Source: Streptococcus mitis (GTDB lineage Bacteria > Bacillota > Bacilli > Lactobacillales > Streptococcaceae). Taken from it: a DNA stretch of 64,000 nt. The position numbers and the translations under genes are program-made. Under the pieces are notes generated by a model. The model had not been told where the DNA came from. It did not search any database and was given only the letters and a program-made list of their open reading frames with translations. Of this stretch, positions 34,802 through 44,754 are shown piece by piece (position 1 is the stretch's first letter; every line of letters starts with the position of its first letter). The stretch is taken from contig NZ_JPFU01000004.1 in the NCBI RefSeq assembly GCF_000722695.1, positions 1 to 64,000 on the forward strand, given 5' to 3'.

Positions 34802-35512
34802 ATGATGGAAGAGAAAAGTATGTGGCAAGAATTGTTGAATCGTGCAGGTTGGCTATTAATTTTTTTGCTGGCGACAATTTTATATCAGATTCCTATAGGG
34901 GTTACTGCTATTTTAACTTTAAATGCAGTACCACTGTTACAGTCAGGACTGATAGTTGCTGGTATTTCGATTGTAGTGTTGGCACTATTTATTTTTGGAG
35001 CTCGTAAAATGCAGTTAGCAAGTTTTAATTTTTCTTTTTTCAGAGCTAAGGATTTGGCACGCTTGGGCTTGAGTTATTTAGTTATTATCTGTTCAAATAT
35101 ACTTGGTTCTATCTTGTTACAACTGTCAAATGAGACGACAACAGCTAACCAGTCTCAGATTAACGATATGGTTCAAAATAGCTCTTTGATTTCTAGTTTC
35201 TTCTTGCTAGCCCTACTTGCTCCGATTTGTGAGGAAATCTTGTGCCGTGGGATTATTCCTAAAAAGGTTTTCAGAGGTAAGGAGAGCTGGGGATTTGTAG
35301 TCGGTACGATTGTGTTTGCTTTATTGCATCAACCAAGTAATTTACCTTCTTTATTGATTTATGGAGGTATGTCGATCGTTCTGTCTTGGACGGCTTACAA
35401 GACCCAACGTTTGGAAATGTCTATCTTGCTTCACATGATTGCTAATGGGGTTGCTTTCTGTTTGTTGGCTCTTGTGGTGATCATGAGTCGGACATTAGGG
35501 ATTTCTGTTTAA
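34802..35512 (+). CDS. CPBP-family intramembrane metalloprotease
   Basis: A 236-residue membrane protein of the CAAX/Abi family. The motifs are EEILCRGII (motif 1, catalytic Glu-Glu), FALLHQPSN (motif 2) and HMIANGVAF (motif 3), within about six to seven membrane segments. The start is ATG 34802 or 34805; AGGAG lies at 34793. In streptococci and lactobacilli such proteins can give self-protection against bacteriocins; no bacteriocin gene is adjacent here, so its role is open. Confidence 0.9.
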   Translation: MMEEKSMWQELLNRAGWLLIFLLATILYQIPIGVTAILTLNAVPLLQSGLIVAGISIVVLALFIFGARKMQLASFNFSFFRAKDLARLGLSYLVIICSNILGSILLQLSNETTTANQSQINDMVQNSSLISSFFLLALLAPICEEILCRGIIPKKVFRGKESWGFVVGTIVFALLHQPSNLPSLLIYGGMSIVLSWTAYKTQRLEMSILLHMIANGVAFCLLALVVIMSRTLGISV

Positions 35513-35545
35513 GATTTTTGACAATTGCTTACTTGTTTCTACTGG

Positions 35546-35583
35546 GAAAAAGATGAATGCAATCGTGTCCATCTTTTTCTTTT
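35546..35583 (+). terminator. Terminator before folP
   Basis: GAAAAAGATG pairs with CATCTTTTTC, followed by TTTTT. Confidence 0.75.
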
Positions 35584-35585
35584 TA

Positions 35586-35594
35586 TGGTAAAAT
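35586..35594 (+). promoter_or_regulatory. folate (sul) operon promoter, extended -10
   Basis: TGGTAAAAT, an extended -10, lies 42 bp before the folP start used here. Confidence 0.55.
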
Positions 35595-35596
35595 AG

Positions 35597-36580
<984 letters not shown>

Positions 36581-36581
36581 G

Positions 36582-37904
36582 ATGAAAAAATTTGAAAATA
36601 ATCAGTGGATTGCCCACTATCGGACGGACCAACCGCATTTTGGCTTGGAACGAATGGTGGAACTATTAGCTTTGCGTGGCAATCCCCATCTCAAATTCAA
36701 GGTCATCCATATCGGAGGGACCAATGGCAAGGGCTCGACCATTGCTTTTTTGAAAAAGATGCTAGAAAAGCTAGGGCTGAGAGTTGGCGTGTTTAGCTCG
36801 CCCTATCTCATTCATTATACAGACCAGATTAGCATCAATGGGGAATCTATCCCAGAAGCGAGGCTAGAAGCCCTCATGGCAGACTATCAGTCTTTTCTGG
36901 GGGGAGAAGTGGCCGTTAATTTACAGGGCATAACCGAGTTTGAGATTATCACAGCCATAGCCTATGACTACTTTGCCTCAGAGCAAGTAGATGTGGCTAT
37001 CATGGAAGTGGGCATGGGTGGACTCTTGGATAGTACCAATGTCTGCCAGCCTATTCTAACAGGCATCACGACTATTGGACTGGACCATGTAGCCCTACTT
37101 GGTAACACTTTGGAAGCCATAGCAGAGCAGAAAGCTGGTATTATCAAACAAGGTATTCCCTTGGTGACAGGTCGTATTGCTCCAGAAGCTTTGGCTGTGA
37201 TTGACCGCATTGCGGAAGGGAATGATGCGCCGAGACTTGCCTATGGGAAAGATTATCAAGTTAGTCATCAAGAGAGTGTAGTAACGGGTGAAGTCTTTGA
37301 CTATACTAGTTCTCTCAGACAAGATCGCTTCCAGACTGGCCTGCTTGGCTTGCACCAGATAGAGAATGCTGGGATGGCCATAGCTTTACTTGATACTTTT
37401 TGTCAAGAGGATGGTCGAGAACTACCAGCTAATATCTTGATTGCTCAAGCCTTGGAAGAAACAAGGTGGCCAGGGCGTTTGGAGGTCGTGTCAAGGAACC
37501 CCTTGATGATTTTGGATGGGGCCCACAATCCCCATGCTATCAAGGCTTTATTGACAACCTTGCAAGAACGCTTTGCGGATTATCGTAAGGAAATCCTCTT
37601 TACTTGTATCAAAACCAAGGCCTTGGAGGATATGTTGGACTTGCTGGGGACAATGCCAGATACCGAGCTTACCCTGACACATTTTGACGATAGTCGGGCG
37701 ACTGATGAAAGCGTGCTGAAAGAGGCAGCTAAGTCTAGAAATCTCAGCTACCAAGGTTGGCAGGATTTTCTAGAGCAGAAATTGACAGATAAAAAAGAAG
37801 AGAAAAAAACAGTTAGGATTGTCACGGGTTCCTTGTATTTCTTGAGCCAAGTGAGAGCCTATCTGATGGAGAGGAAGAACGAGAATGGATACACAAAAGA
37901 TTGA
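36582..37904 (+). CDS. folC: Dihydrofolate/folylpolyglutamate synthase
   Basis: A 440-residue Mur-ligase-fold enzyme that adds glutamate to dihydropteroate and then to folates (SulB of pneumococci). The P-loop is [10 protein letters not shown] (~45-54), the omega-loop region [13 protein letters not shown] follows, and [13 protein letters not shown] lies at the ligase C-terminal domain. Its 3' end overlaps folE by 20 bp, indicating coupled translation. Confidence 0.97.
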   Translation: MKKFENNQWIAHYRTDQPHFGLERMVELLALRGNPHLKFKVIHIGGTNGKGSTIAFLKKMLEKLGLRVGVFSSPYLIHYTDQISINGESIPEARLEALMADYQSFLGGEVAVNLQGITEFEIITAIAYDYFASEQVDVAIMEVGMGGLLDSTNVCQPILTGITTIGLDHVALLGNTLEAIAEQKAGIIKQGIPLVTGRIAPEALAVIDRIAEGNDAPRLAYGKDYQVSHQESVVTGEVFDYTSSLRQDRFQTGLLGLHQIENAGMAIALLDTFCQEDGRELPANILIAQALEETRWPGRLEVVSRNPLMILDGAHNPHAIKALLTTLQERFADYRKEILFTCIKTKALEDMLDLLGTMPDTELTLTHFDDSRATDESVLKEAAKSRNLSYQGWQDFLEQKLTDKKEEKKTVRIVTGSLYFLSQVRAYLMERKNENGYTKD

Positions 37905-38439
37905 AGCAGCTGTAAAAATGATTATCGAGGCTGTAGGAGAGGATGTTAATCGCGAGGGCTTGCAGGAAACACCTGCTCGTGTGGCCCGTATGTACCAAGA
38001 GATTTTTTCAGGGCTTGGTCAAACAGCGGAGGAACATTTGTCAAAATCTTTTGAGATTATTGACGATAATATGGTGGTAGAAAAGGATATCTTTTTCCAT
38101 ACCATGTGTGAACACCACTTTCTACCATTTTATGGGAGAGCACATATTGCCTACATTCCAGATGGCCGTGTGGCAGGTTTGTCTAAGCTAGCCCGTACGG
38201 TTGAAGTTTATTCGAAAAAACCACAAATTCAAGAACGATTGAATATCGAAGTGGCCGATGCCTTGATGGACTATCTAGGTGCTAAAGGAGCCTTTGTTGT
38301 CATTGAGGCGGAGCATATGTGTATGAGTATGCGTGGTGTCAGAAAACCAGGCACTGCAACCTTGACGACAGTAGCTCGTGGTCTATTTGAAAAAGATAAG
38401 GACCTCCGAGATCAGGCTTATCGTTTAATGGGACTATAA
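37885..38439 (+). CDS. folE: GTP cyclohydrolase I
   Basis: A 184-residue enzyme making dihydroneopterin triphosphate from GTP, the first step of the pterin branch. Zinc ligands are in [21 protein letters not shown] and [34 protein letters not shown] is the core block. A BOX element and a hairpin follow directly, separating it from sulD. Confidence 0.98.
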   Translation: MDTQKIEAAVKMIIEAVGEDVNREGLQETPARVARMYQEIFSGLGQTAEEHLSKSFEIIDDNMVVEKDIFFHTMCEHHFLPFYGRAHIAYIPDGRVAGLSKLARTVEVYSKKPQIQERLNIEVADALMDYLGAKGAFVVIEAEHMCMSMRGVRKPGTATLTTVARGLFEKDKDLRDQAYRLMGL

Positions 38440-38554
38440 TACTCTTCGAAAATCAAATTCAAACCACGTCAGCTTCCATTTGCAACCTCAAAACAGTGTT
38501 TTGAGCAGCCTGCAGCTAGCTTCCTAGTTTGCACTTTGATTTTCATTGAGTATA
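38440..38554 (+). repeat. BOX element (A-B-C type, short)
   Basis: It begins TACTCTTCGAAAATC, contains CAAACCACGTCAGC, one boxB unit (CAACCTCAAAACAGTGTTTTGAG) and boxC ending TTTTCATTGAGTAT. It starts one base after the folE stop and splits the sulABCD gene run. Confidence 0.92.
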
Positions 38555-38558
38555 AAAG

Positions 38559-38580
38559 AATCCGCTTCAAGCGGATTTTT
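38559..38580 (+). terminator. Hairpin between folE and sulD
   Basis: AATCCGCT pairs with AGCGGATT around TCA, then TTTC. It is a short intrinsic terminator or attenuator before sulD. Confidence 0.6.
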
Positions 38581-38596
38581 CTAGAAAGGAATCATT

Positions 38597-39409
38597 ATGG
38601 ATCAACTGCAGATTAAGGATTTGGAAATTTTTGCCTATCATGGTCTTTTTCCCAGTGAGAAAGAATTGGGGCAGAAGTTTGTCGTTTCAGCTATCCTATC
38701 TTATGATATGACCAAGGCAGCTACAGACTTTGATTTAACAGCCTCTGTCCATTACGGAGAATTGTGCCAGCAGTGGACGGCTTGGTTTCAGGAAACAACT
38801 GAGGACTTGATTGAAACGGTAGCCTACAAACTGATAGAACGTACTTTTGAGGCTTATCCTCTTGTCCAAGAAATGAAGTTGGAACTGAAAAAACCTTGGG
38901 CACCGGTGCATTTGCCACTAGATACTTGCTCAGTAACCATTCATCGCCGTAAGCAGCGAGCCTTTATCGCCCTAGGAAGCAATATGGGGGATAAGCGAGA
39001 AAACTTAAAACAAGCCATTGAGAAAATGCGAGCTCGAGGTATCCATATTCTCAAAGAGTCCAATGTCTTGACGACGGAGCCTTGGGGTGGTGTGGAGCAG
39101 GATAGCTTTGTAAATCAAGTGATTGAAGTAGAAACATGGTTGCCTGCCCCAGTGCTATTAGAGACCTTGTTAGTCATTGAGTCAGAGATGGGACGGGTGA
39201 GAGAAGTGCATTGGGGACCTCGTTTGATTGATTTGGACTTGCTCTTTGTGGAGGACCAGGTCATTTATACAGATGACCTTATCTTGCCTCATCCTTACAT
39301 AGCGGAACGCCTTTTTGTCCTTGAGTCCTTACAGGAAATTGCGCCTCATTTTATCCATCCGACATTAAAGCAACCGATCCGCAACTTGTATAATGCTTTG
39401 AAAAAATAG
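38597..39409 (+). CDS. sulD: Bifunctional dihydroneopterin aldolase / HPPK (SulD)
   Basis: A 270-residue fusion. Residues 1-118 are FolB ([27 protein letters not shown], with the active Glu and Lys of the aldolase). Residues ~125-270 are FolK ([45 protein letters not shown]). The fusion is known from pneumococcal SulD. It supplies hydroxymethylpterin pyrophosphate to FolP. Expression may need readthrough of the BOX and hairpin upstream. Confidence 0.97.
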   Translation: MDQLQIKDLEIFAYHGLFPSEKELGQKFVVSAILSYDMTKAATDFDLTASVHYGELCQQWTAWFQETTEDLIETVAYKLIERTFEAYPLVQEMKLELKKPWAPVHLPLDTCSVTIHRRKQRAFIALGSNMGDKRENLKQAIEKMRARGIHILKESNVLTTEPWGGVEQDSFVNQVIEVETWLPAPVLLETLLVIESEMGRVREVHWGPRLIDLDLLFVEDQVIYTDDLILPHPYIAERLFVLESLQEIAPHFIHPTLKQPIRNLYNALKK

Positions 39410-39410
39410 A

Positions 39411-39456
39411 AAAAACTCTAGTTTTCAGTCACTTGCAACTGAAGGCTAGAGTTTTT
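39411..39456 (+). terminator. Long terminator after sulD
   Basis: AAAAACTCTAGTTTTCAGT pairs with ACTGAAGGCTAGAGTTTTT (two non-matching bases). The next BOX begins at its end. Confidence 0.8.
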
Positions 39457-39617
39457 ACACTCTTCGAAAATCTCTTCAAACCACGCCAGCTTCCATCTGT
39501 AACCTCAAAACAGTGTTTTGAGCTGACTTCGTCAGTTCTATCCACAACCTCAAAACAGTGTTTTGAGCAACCTGCGGCTAGCTTTCTAGTTTGCTCTTTG
39601 ATTTTCATTGAGTATTA
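39457..39617 (+). repeat. BOX element (A-B-B-C type)
   Basis: ACACTCTTCGAAAATCTC opens boxA; CAAACCACGCCAGC, two boxB units and boxC (CTTTGATTTTCATTGAGTATTA) follow. Its right end supplies the stop codon of the converging DUF960 gene (TTA at 39615). Confidence 0.93.
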
Positions 39618-39932
39618 AAATAGGTCATTTTCTTCTGGGAGGAGGATAGTTTCTCTACCGTCCATATCTAAAACTAGTACTCTCGGGGGATAAAGAGGGT
39701 CGAAAGGATGGTTAAAGTCAAAATCAATAGCTGTAGGGAGGTGTTGACTTGAAAAATGGAAGGTAATTTTTCCTTGGTTATTAAGCAATTGAAACTCGAG
39801 TTCTTCTTCCAATTCAAAGACATTTTTTAAGAAATGGTCAATAATATACCAAAAAGAGTCAATGACATCATCAGGCAAGCTGGTAACAATGCCAAAACTA
39901 GCTGACCGCATATGGGTGTTGGTAAAAGCCAT
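39615..39932 (-). CDS. DUF960-family protein
   Basis: A 105-residue cytoplasmic protein. The start at 39932 has AAAGGGGG upstream, better than the longer frame to 39986. MRSASFGIVTSLPDDVIDSFWYIID and FHFSSQHLPTAIDFDFNHPFDPLYPPRVLVLDM match the pattern of DUF960 proteins of cocci, from memory. Function unknown. The stop codon lies inside a BOX element, so the C-terminus may have been altered by its insertion. Confidence 0.75.
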   Translation of the reverse strand: MAFTNTHMRSASFGIVTSLPDDVIDSFWYIIDHFLKNVFELEEELEFQLLNNQGKITFHFSSQHLPTAIDFDFNHPFDPLYPPRVLVLDMDGRETILLPEENDLF

Positions 39933-40056
39933 ATCTCTGCCCCCTTTCTTTTCCCTTATCATACAGCAAATAGGATTAAAAATCAAGAAAAGGCGATTTT
40001 TTCTTCATAAACATAGTTTTCTATGAAATTTTTTTCAAACAATCTTCAAAAAATGC

Positions 40057-40085
40057 TTGAAAGTGTTTACAAATAGTGATAAAAT
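40057..40085 (+). promoter_or_regulatory. ccpA promoter with cre-like site
   Basis: A -35 TTGAAA (40057-40062), 17-bp spacer and extended -10 TGATAAAAT (40077-40085). TGAAAGTGTTTACA (40058-40071) differs by one base from a near-ideal cre (TGAAAGCGTTTACA) and overlaps the -35, so CcpA probably represses itself. A long 85-nt leader follows. Confidence 0.75.
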
Positions 40086-40169
40086 GGAATAAGTAGAATC
40101 ATGAAAACGAAATTTTCATATCGTCTCTTTTTTGGAGTCTCGTGAGGTATGATATAGAAAGGAAAAGGA

Positions 40170-41180
40170 ATGAATACAGACGATACAGTAACGATTTATG
40201 ATGTCGCCCGTGAAGCAGGGGTTTCAATGGCGACGGTTAGCCGTGTAGTCAATGGCAATAAGAATGTAAAAGAGAACACCCGTAAAAAAGTGCTTGAGGT
40301 GATTGACCGTTTGGATTATCGTCCAAATGCCGTGGCGCGTGGTCTTGCAAGTAAAAAGACAACCACTGTCGGTGTCGTGATTCCAAATATTACCAATGGC
40401 TACTTCTCAACGCTTGCTAAAGGGATTGATGATATCGCTGAAATGTACAAGTACAATATCGTCCTTGCTAATAGTGATGAGGATGATGACAAGGAAGTTT
40501 CAGTTGTCAATACACTGTTTTCTAAGCAAGTGGATGGTATCATCTTTATGGGTTACCACTTGACTGAAAAAATTCGTTCAGAGTTTTCTCGCTCTCGGAC
40601 ACCAGTTGTTCTTGCAGGAACTGTGGATGTAGAACATCAGCTTCCAAGTGTCAATATTGACTACAAACAAGCAACGATTGATGCAGTAACCTACCTTGCT
40701 AAAGAAAATGAGCGCATTGCTTTCGTTAGCGGTCCACTAGTGGATGATATCAATGGTAAGGTTCGTTTGGTTGGCTACAAGGAAGCCTTGAAAAAAGCAG
40801 GGATTTCTTATAGCGAAGGATTGGTATTTGAGTCTAAATATACTTATGAAGATGGCTATGCCTTGGCAGAACGCTTGATTTCATCAAATGCAACCGCAGC
40901 AGTTGTAACAGGTGATGAATTGGCGGCAGGTGTCTTGAACGGTCTTGCTGATAAGGGTGTGTCAGTACCAGAAGAGTTTGAAATCATTACTAGTGATGAT
41001 TCGCAAGTCTCACGCTTTACCCGTCCAAACTTGACAACTATTGCCCAACCTCTTTATGACCTTGGAGCTATTAGCATGCGTATGTTGACGAAGATTATGC
41101 ACAAGGAAGAGTTGGAAGAACGTGAAGTTCTCTTACCTCATGGTTTGACAGAACGTCGTTCCACACGAAAACGTAAATAG
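40170..41180 (+). CDS. ccpA: Catabolite control protein A
   Basis: A 336-residue LacI/GalR-family regulator, the master of carbon catabolite control. The N-terminal HTH TIYDVAREAGVSMATVSRVVNG and hinge YRPNAVARGLASKKTTTVGVVIP are canonical; the periplasmic-binding-like core follows. With HPr-Ser-P it binds cre sites, candidates being those in its own promoter and upstream of manL. A bidirectional terminator separates it from the converging asparaginase gene. Confidence 0.98.
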   Translation: MNTDDTVTIYDVAREAGVSMATVSRVVNGNKNVKENTRKKVLEVIDRLDYRPNAVARGLASKKTTTVGVVIPNITNGYFSTLAKGIDDIAEMYKYNIVLANSDEDDDKEVSVVNTLFSKQVDGIIFMGYHLTEKIRSEFSRSRTPVVLAGTVDVEHQLPSVNIDYKQATIDAVTYLAKENERIAFVSGPLVDDINGKVRLVGYKEALKKAGISYSEGLVFESKYTYEDGYALAERLISSNATAAVVTGDELAAGVLNGLADKGVSVPEEFEIITSDDSQVSRFTRPNLTTIAQPLYDLGAISMRMLTKIMHKEELEEREVLLPHGLTERRSTRKRK

Positions 41181-41181
41181 A

Positions 41182-41217
41182 AAAAAATCAGGGAATCGTG
41201 AAGATTTCCTGATTTTG
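41182..41217. terminator. Bidirectional terminator between ccpA and ansA
   Basis: AAAAATCAGGGAA pairs with TTTCCTGATTTT with flanking A and T runs; the two genes converge on it. Confidence 0.75.
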
Positions 41218-41234
41218 CTTTCTGGAGAAGAGAC

Positions 41235-42197
41235 TTAGCCTTCCATATAGTCTTTCAAAGCTTGCCCTGTTAGTCCGGCATTGAGGGCAATGAGGAGTTT
41301 CAAGCGGGCTTTTTGGGCGTTGAGTTCTTTAACAAAGAAAATGCCTGCCTTTTGCAACTGCACGCCCCCACCTTGGTAGGCATAAACAGGTTCAGCAATA
41401 CCGTTAAAGCATCGTGAAACCAGGGCGACTGGGATTCCTCTTTTCAGAAGGCTTTCTAATTTTTGAGCCGTTTCTTTGGGAATATTACCAGCTCCGAAGG
41501 CTTGGATAATCAAACCGTCCAATTGTTCCAAATCCAGCATATCAATCAGCTCATCTGTCATACCAGCATAAGCAGAGATGATAGGGACTAAGCCTTGTAT
41601 GTGATTAAGGTCAAAGCGGACACGAGGTTCAGCTGTTTTAAAGTAGAGTATTTCCTGTTTCATGATCAGACCAAGTGGCCCGTGTGTTGGAGTCTGGAAG
41701 GTGCTGACGTTGGTCGTATGTGTTTTGGTGACATACTTGGCAGCGTGGATTTCATCGTTCATAACAACCAAAACTCCTTTGTCAGCAGCCTTGTCATCGC
41801 TAGCTACCCGCAAAGCACTCAGATAATTATAAACACCGTCACTACCGAGTTCGTTAGAGCTGCGCATGGCCCCTGTTAGAACGATAGGCATATGGGGAAC
41901 TTCCATGGTATCAAGGAAATAGGCTGTTTCCTCTAAAGTATCGGTCCCGTGTGTGATCACCACTCCATCGTAGTTATCAGCTTCATCTCTAACTTTCTGG
42001 TAGAGGGCCAGCATATGCTTGGGTTTGATATGGGGGCTTGGCAGGTTAAACAAGTCCAAGGCGTGGACTTGGATTCCTTCAAGTGGGTTGGATACATGGT
42101 TCATGGGATTATCTGAACTAGTCACAACAGCGCCAGAAGCATCGGCCTGCATGGAAATAGTCCCACCCGTATGTAAAACAAGGATTTTCTTAGGCAT
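41235..42197 (-). CDS. ansA: L-asparaginase, type I (cytoplasmic)
   Basis: A 320-residue amidohydrolase converting asparagine to aspartate and ammonia. The two catalytic threonines lie in LHTGGTIS (residues ~8-15) and ITHGTDTLEETAYFL (~80-94). MRSSNELGSDG, a further family block, is present. No signal peptide, so it is cytoplasmic. Divergent from the HAD-MazG gene with only 65 bp between. Confidence 0.95.
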   Translation of the reverse strand: MPKKILVLHTGGTISMQADASGAVVTSSDNPMNHVSNPLEGIQVHALDLFNLPSPHIKPKHMLALYQKVRDEADNYDGVVITHGTDTLEETAYFLDTMEVPHMPIVLTGAMRSSNELGSDGVYNYLSALRVASDDKAADKGVLVVMNDEIHAAKYVTKTHTTNVSTFQTPTHGPLGLIMKQEILYFKTAEPRVRFDLNHIQGLVPIISAYAGMTDELIDMLDLEQLDGLIIQAFGAGNIPKETAQKLESLLKRGIPVALVSRCFNGIAEPVYAYQGGGVQLQKAGIFFVKELNAQKARLKLLIALNAGLTGQALKDYMEG

Positions 42198-42221
42198 GAT
42201 TTACTCACTCTTTCTGAAATG

Positions 42222-42230
42222 TGGTATAAT
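42222..42230 (+). promoter_or_regulatory. Promoter of the HAD-MazG gene, extended -10
   Basis: TGGTATAAT is an ideal extended -10, 33 bp before the ATG. Confidence 0.6.
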
Positions 42231-42262
42231 CATTGTATCACAAAAGGGGAGATTGGGATAGG

Positions 42263-43648
42263 ATGGAAGTCAAAGCTGTTTTTTTTGATATCGATGGAAC
42301 CTTGGTTAACGATCGCAAGAGTGTTTTGAAATCCACTAAGGACGCGATTAAAATTGTCAAAGAACAAGGGGTGTTGGTTGGTGTAGCGACAGGGCGAGGA
42401 CCTTTTTTTGTTAAGGAATTGATGGATGATTTGGATCTGGATTTTGCGGTAACCTACAATGGCCAGTATATCTTTACTAAAGACAGAGTCTTGTTTACGA
42501 GCCCTATTTCCAAGTTACATTTGCGTCAGCTAATTTCTTATGCTAAAAAAGAGGGCAAGGAGATTGCCCTAGGGGCCAAGGATGCCATGCTGGGTTCTAA
42601 AATCATGTCTTTTGGTCTAGGGTCTTTTTCTCAACGAATCAGTCGCTTCGTCCCCTCAGTTTTAACTCGGGCAGTGAGTCATTCCTTTAATCGTATGGTC
42701 AGTAAGGTTGTTCCCCAAAAGGAAGAAGACCTACTTTACCTCATGAATCAGCCTATTTACCAAGTTTTGATGTTGATGACGCCAGAAGAATCTGAGAAGG
42801 CGGCAGCTGATTTTGAAGACTTGAAATTGACACGTAGCAATCCTTTTGCTGCGGATGTCATCAATCAGGGAAATTCAAAATTGGAAGGTATACGCCGAGT
42901 CGGGAAAGAATATGGCTTTGACCTCAACCAAGTCATGGCCTTTGGTGACTCAGATAACGACCTAGAAATGCTTGCGGGTGTCGGTATGTCCGTTGCTATG
43001 GGAAATGGTAGTAGCAGTGTTAAGGAAGTGGCCAAGCATATTACAACCAGCAATCAGCAAGATGGAATCCACAAGGCCTTGGAACATTTTGGTGTTTTGG
43101 CTTCAGAAAAAGTCTTTGTCAGCCGTGACTATCATTTCAATAAGGTCAAGACCTTCCACCACATGATGGATGAACGAACCCAAGAAGAACCTCGAGCTTG
43201 GGATTTAGAAGGTGCAACCCACAGGGCTGGTTTTAAAATAGAAGAATTGGTGGAGTTTGTTCGAGCTGCCAGCCCTTCTGAAGAGGATTTTGGTCAAGCT
43301 CTATCTCAACTTCATCAAGCCCTTGATAAGGCAGCAGATAAAGTAGCTAAGAAGACGCCTGCCCAGCAAGATTTGGTGGGGCAGGTGGATGCCTTGATTG
43401 ACACGCTTTACTTTACCTACGGTAGTTTTGTCTTGATGGGGGTGGACCCAGAGCGTATTTTTGATATCGTCCATCAGGCTAATATGGGGAAAATTTTTCC
43501 AGATGGCAAGGCTCATTTTGATCCGGTGACCCATAAAATCTTAAAACCAGATGATTGGGAAGAAAAATATGCTCCAGAACCTGCCATTAAAAAGGAACTG
43601 CAGCGCCAGCTCAAGGCTTATGAACGCCATAAAGAGAGAAATAAATAG
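42263..43648 (+). CDS. Cof-type HAD phosphatase fused to a MazG-like NTP pyrophosphohydrolase
   Basis: A 461-residue two-domain protein. Residues 1-275 are a Cof-type HAD hydrolase (DIDGTL, ATGRG, NSKLEGIRRVGKEYG and FGDSDNDLEML). Residues ~285-430 resemble an all-alpha MazG/PRA-PH pyrophosphohydrolase: AGFKIEELVEFVRAA supplies the EExxE-like metal site, and ALIDTLYFTYGSFVLMGVDPERIFDIVHQANMGK the second helix pair. Such a fusion suggests stepwise removal of pyrophosphate and phosphate from a nucleotide, perhaps house-cleaning. The start at 42263 has GGGGAG upstream. Confidence 0.88.
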   Translation: MEVKAVFFDIDGTLVNDRKSVLKSTKDAIKIVKEQGVLVGVATGRGPFFVKELMDDLDLDFAVTYNGQYIFTKDRVLFTSPISKLHLRQLISYAKKEGKEIALGAKDAMLGSKIMSFGLGSFSQRISRFVPSVLTRAVSHSFNRMVSKVVPQKEEDLLYLMNQPIYQVLMLMTPEESEKAAADFEDLKLTRSNPFAADVINQGNSKLEGIRRVGKEYGFDLNQVMAFGDSDNDLEMLAGVGMSVAMGNGSSSVKEVAKHITTSNQQDGIHKALEHFGVLASEKVFVSRDYHFNKVKTFHHMMDERTQEEPRAWDLEGATHRAGFKIEELVEFVRAASPSEEDFGQALSQLHQALDKAADKVAKKTPAQQDLVGQVDALIDTLYFTYGSFVLMGVDPERIFDIVHQANMGKIFPDGKAHFDPVTHKILKPDDWEEKYAPEPAIKKELQRQLKAYERHKERNK

Positions 43649-43676
43649 TAAAAAGGAGCTCTGTGCTCCTTTTCTT
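43649..43676. terminator. Terminator between HAD-MazG and usp genes
   Basis: AAAAGGAGC pairs with GCTCCTTTT around TCTGT. It serves the two convergent genes. Confidence 0.8.
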
Positions 43677-43681
43677 TGTGA

Positions 43682-44134
43682 TTATAAGGTTTTTTCTTGT
43701 TCTCTCACAACCAGCAAATCGACCTTAGCATGGCGGAGGATGTATTCAGATGAAGAACCGACCAAGAGGCGTTCAAAGGCGTTGAGACCAGTTGCACCAA
43801 CGAGGATGAGGTCCACTTCTTCAGCATCGGGAATAGTACGTGCTAGTAGGGTCTTTGGATTGCCCATTTCAATGACGATGTGAACATCTGTCACACCAGC
43901 ATCTTTAGCACGTTTTTCGTACTCTTTCATCAGACTTTCAGCGTCTACTTGGAGTTCTTCGTAAACTTCAGCATCAAAGGTGGATACGCTTTGGAGTGCG
44001 CGTGTGTCAATGACATGTGCGATGGTGAGTTTAGCGTCGTTTCGTAGAGCAGAATGAACTCCCTTGACAAAAGCCAAGTCTGCTTCTTTAGAACCATCGA
44101 TTGCGACCATGATATTTTGGTAACGTTGTGCCAT
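43682..44134 (-). CDS. Universal stress protein (UspA family)
   Basis: A 150-residue protein. The start at 44134 has a strong AGGAGG; the longer frame lacks support. IMVAIDGSKEADLAF opens the fold, and the ATP-binding loop GATGLNAFERLLVGSSSEYILRHAKVDLLVVR is intact (GxxGx9GSxS). It should bind ATP and act in stress or growth-arrest responses. Confidence 0.94.
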   Translation of the reverse strand: MAQRYQNIMVAIDGSKEADLAFVKGVHSALRNDAKLTIAHVIDTRALQSVSTFDAEVYEELQVDAESLMKEYEKRAKDAGVTDVHIVIEMGNPKTLLARTIPDAEEVDLILVGATGLNAFERLLVGSSSEYILRHAKVDLLVVREQEKTL

Positions 44135-44298
44135 AATGAAACCTCCTGAAATTTTCTTACTATAATTGTAAACCTTTTCACTATAGAAGTAAAGCAAAAA
44201 AAGTATTTTTCAAAAGAATGTTAGCGATTAAAATCTATATAAATATATGATAAAATAAAAGAAAGGATAGCAGGAAAGAAGTGAAGGGAGGGAGAATG

Positions 44299-44598
44299 AT
44301 GAAAAACGCTTTTCAAGAAACAAAAAAATCAAATTTCCTTTATTATGGAATCATCCTAGTTTCAGTCTTGGTAGAAGTTGTCATAATCTGGCAATTAGAG
44401 AGACTGATTCCCCTTATTTATCCAGGTTTTGTTGGCTTTTTAGTCTTTCATTTACTCTACCATTTGGTATTATTCCTAGTTGCAAAACGAAGTGGGCGTT
44501 GGGATTACTTGATGATATGGGGACTTTTCCTCATGTTCAATCTTCTTTATGACTCCTTTTTAGGCTTGCTTTTTCTAGGTTTATCTTTTGGTATGTGA
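44299..44598 (+). CDS. Small membrane protein
   Basis: A 99-residue protein with three hydrophobic segments (about residues 14-36, 40-60 and 70-95) and few charged residues. The start could be 44296 or 44299, both just after GGGAGGGAG. No family recognised. It is flanked by a divergent usp gene and, after a terminator, the aminotransferase gene. Confidence 0.7.
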   Translation: MKNAFQETKKSNFLYYGIILVSVLVEVVIIWQLERLIPLIYPGFVGFLVFHLLYHLVLFLVAKRSGRWDYLMIWGLFLMFNLLYDSFLGLLFLGLSFGM

Positions 44599-44638
44599 TG
44601 TGACTTTGGCAAAATACCTGCTATCTCCCCTGTCTTGG

Positions 44639-44664
44639 CCTCGCTTTTAGCGAGGTTTTTCTTC
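44639..44664 (+). terminator. Terminator before the aminotransferase gene
   Basis: CCTCGCT pairs with AGCGAGG around TTT, followed by TTTTTCTTCT. Confidence 0.75.
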
Positions 44665-44695
44665 TATCTTAATCTAGTAAAACATTTCAGCAAAC

Positions 44696-44724
44696 TTGTC
44701 GCATTTTCTTTCTAGTGGTATAAT
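44696..44724 (+). promoter_or_regulatory. Aminotransferase gene promoter
   Basis: A -35 TTGTCG (44696-44701), 17-bp spacer, extended -10 TGGTATAAT (TATAAT at 44719-44724). Confidence 0.75.
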
Positions 44725-44754
44725 GTTACTATCCTGAAGAATTGAGGAAACAAG

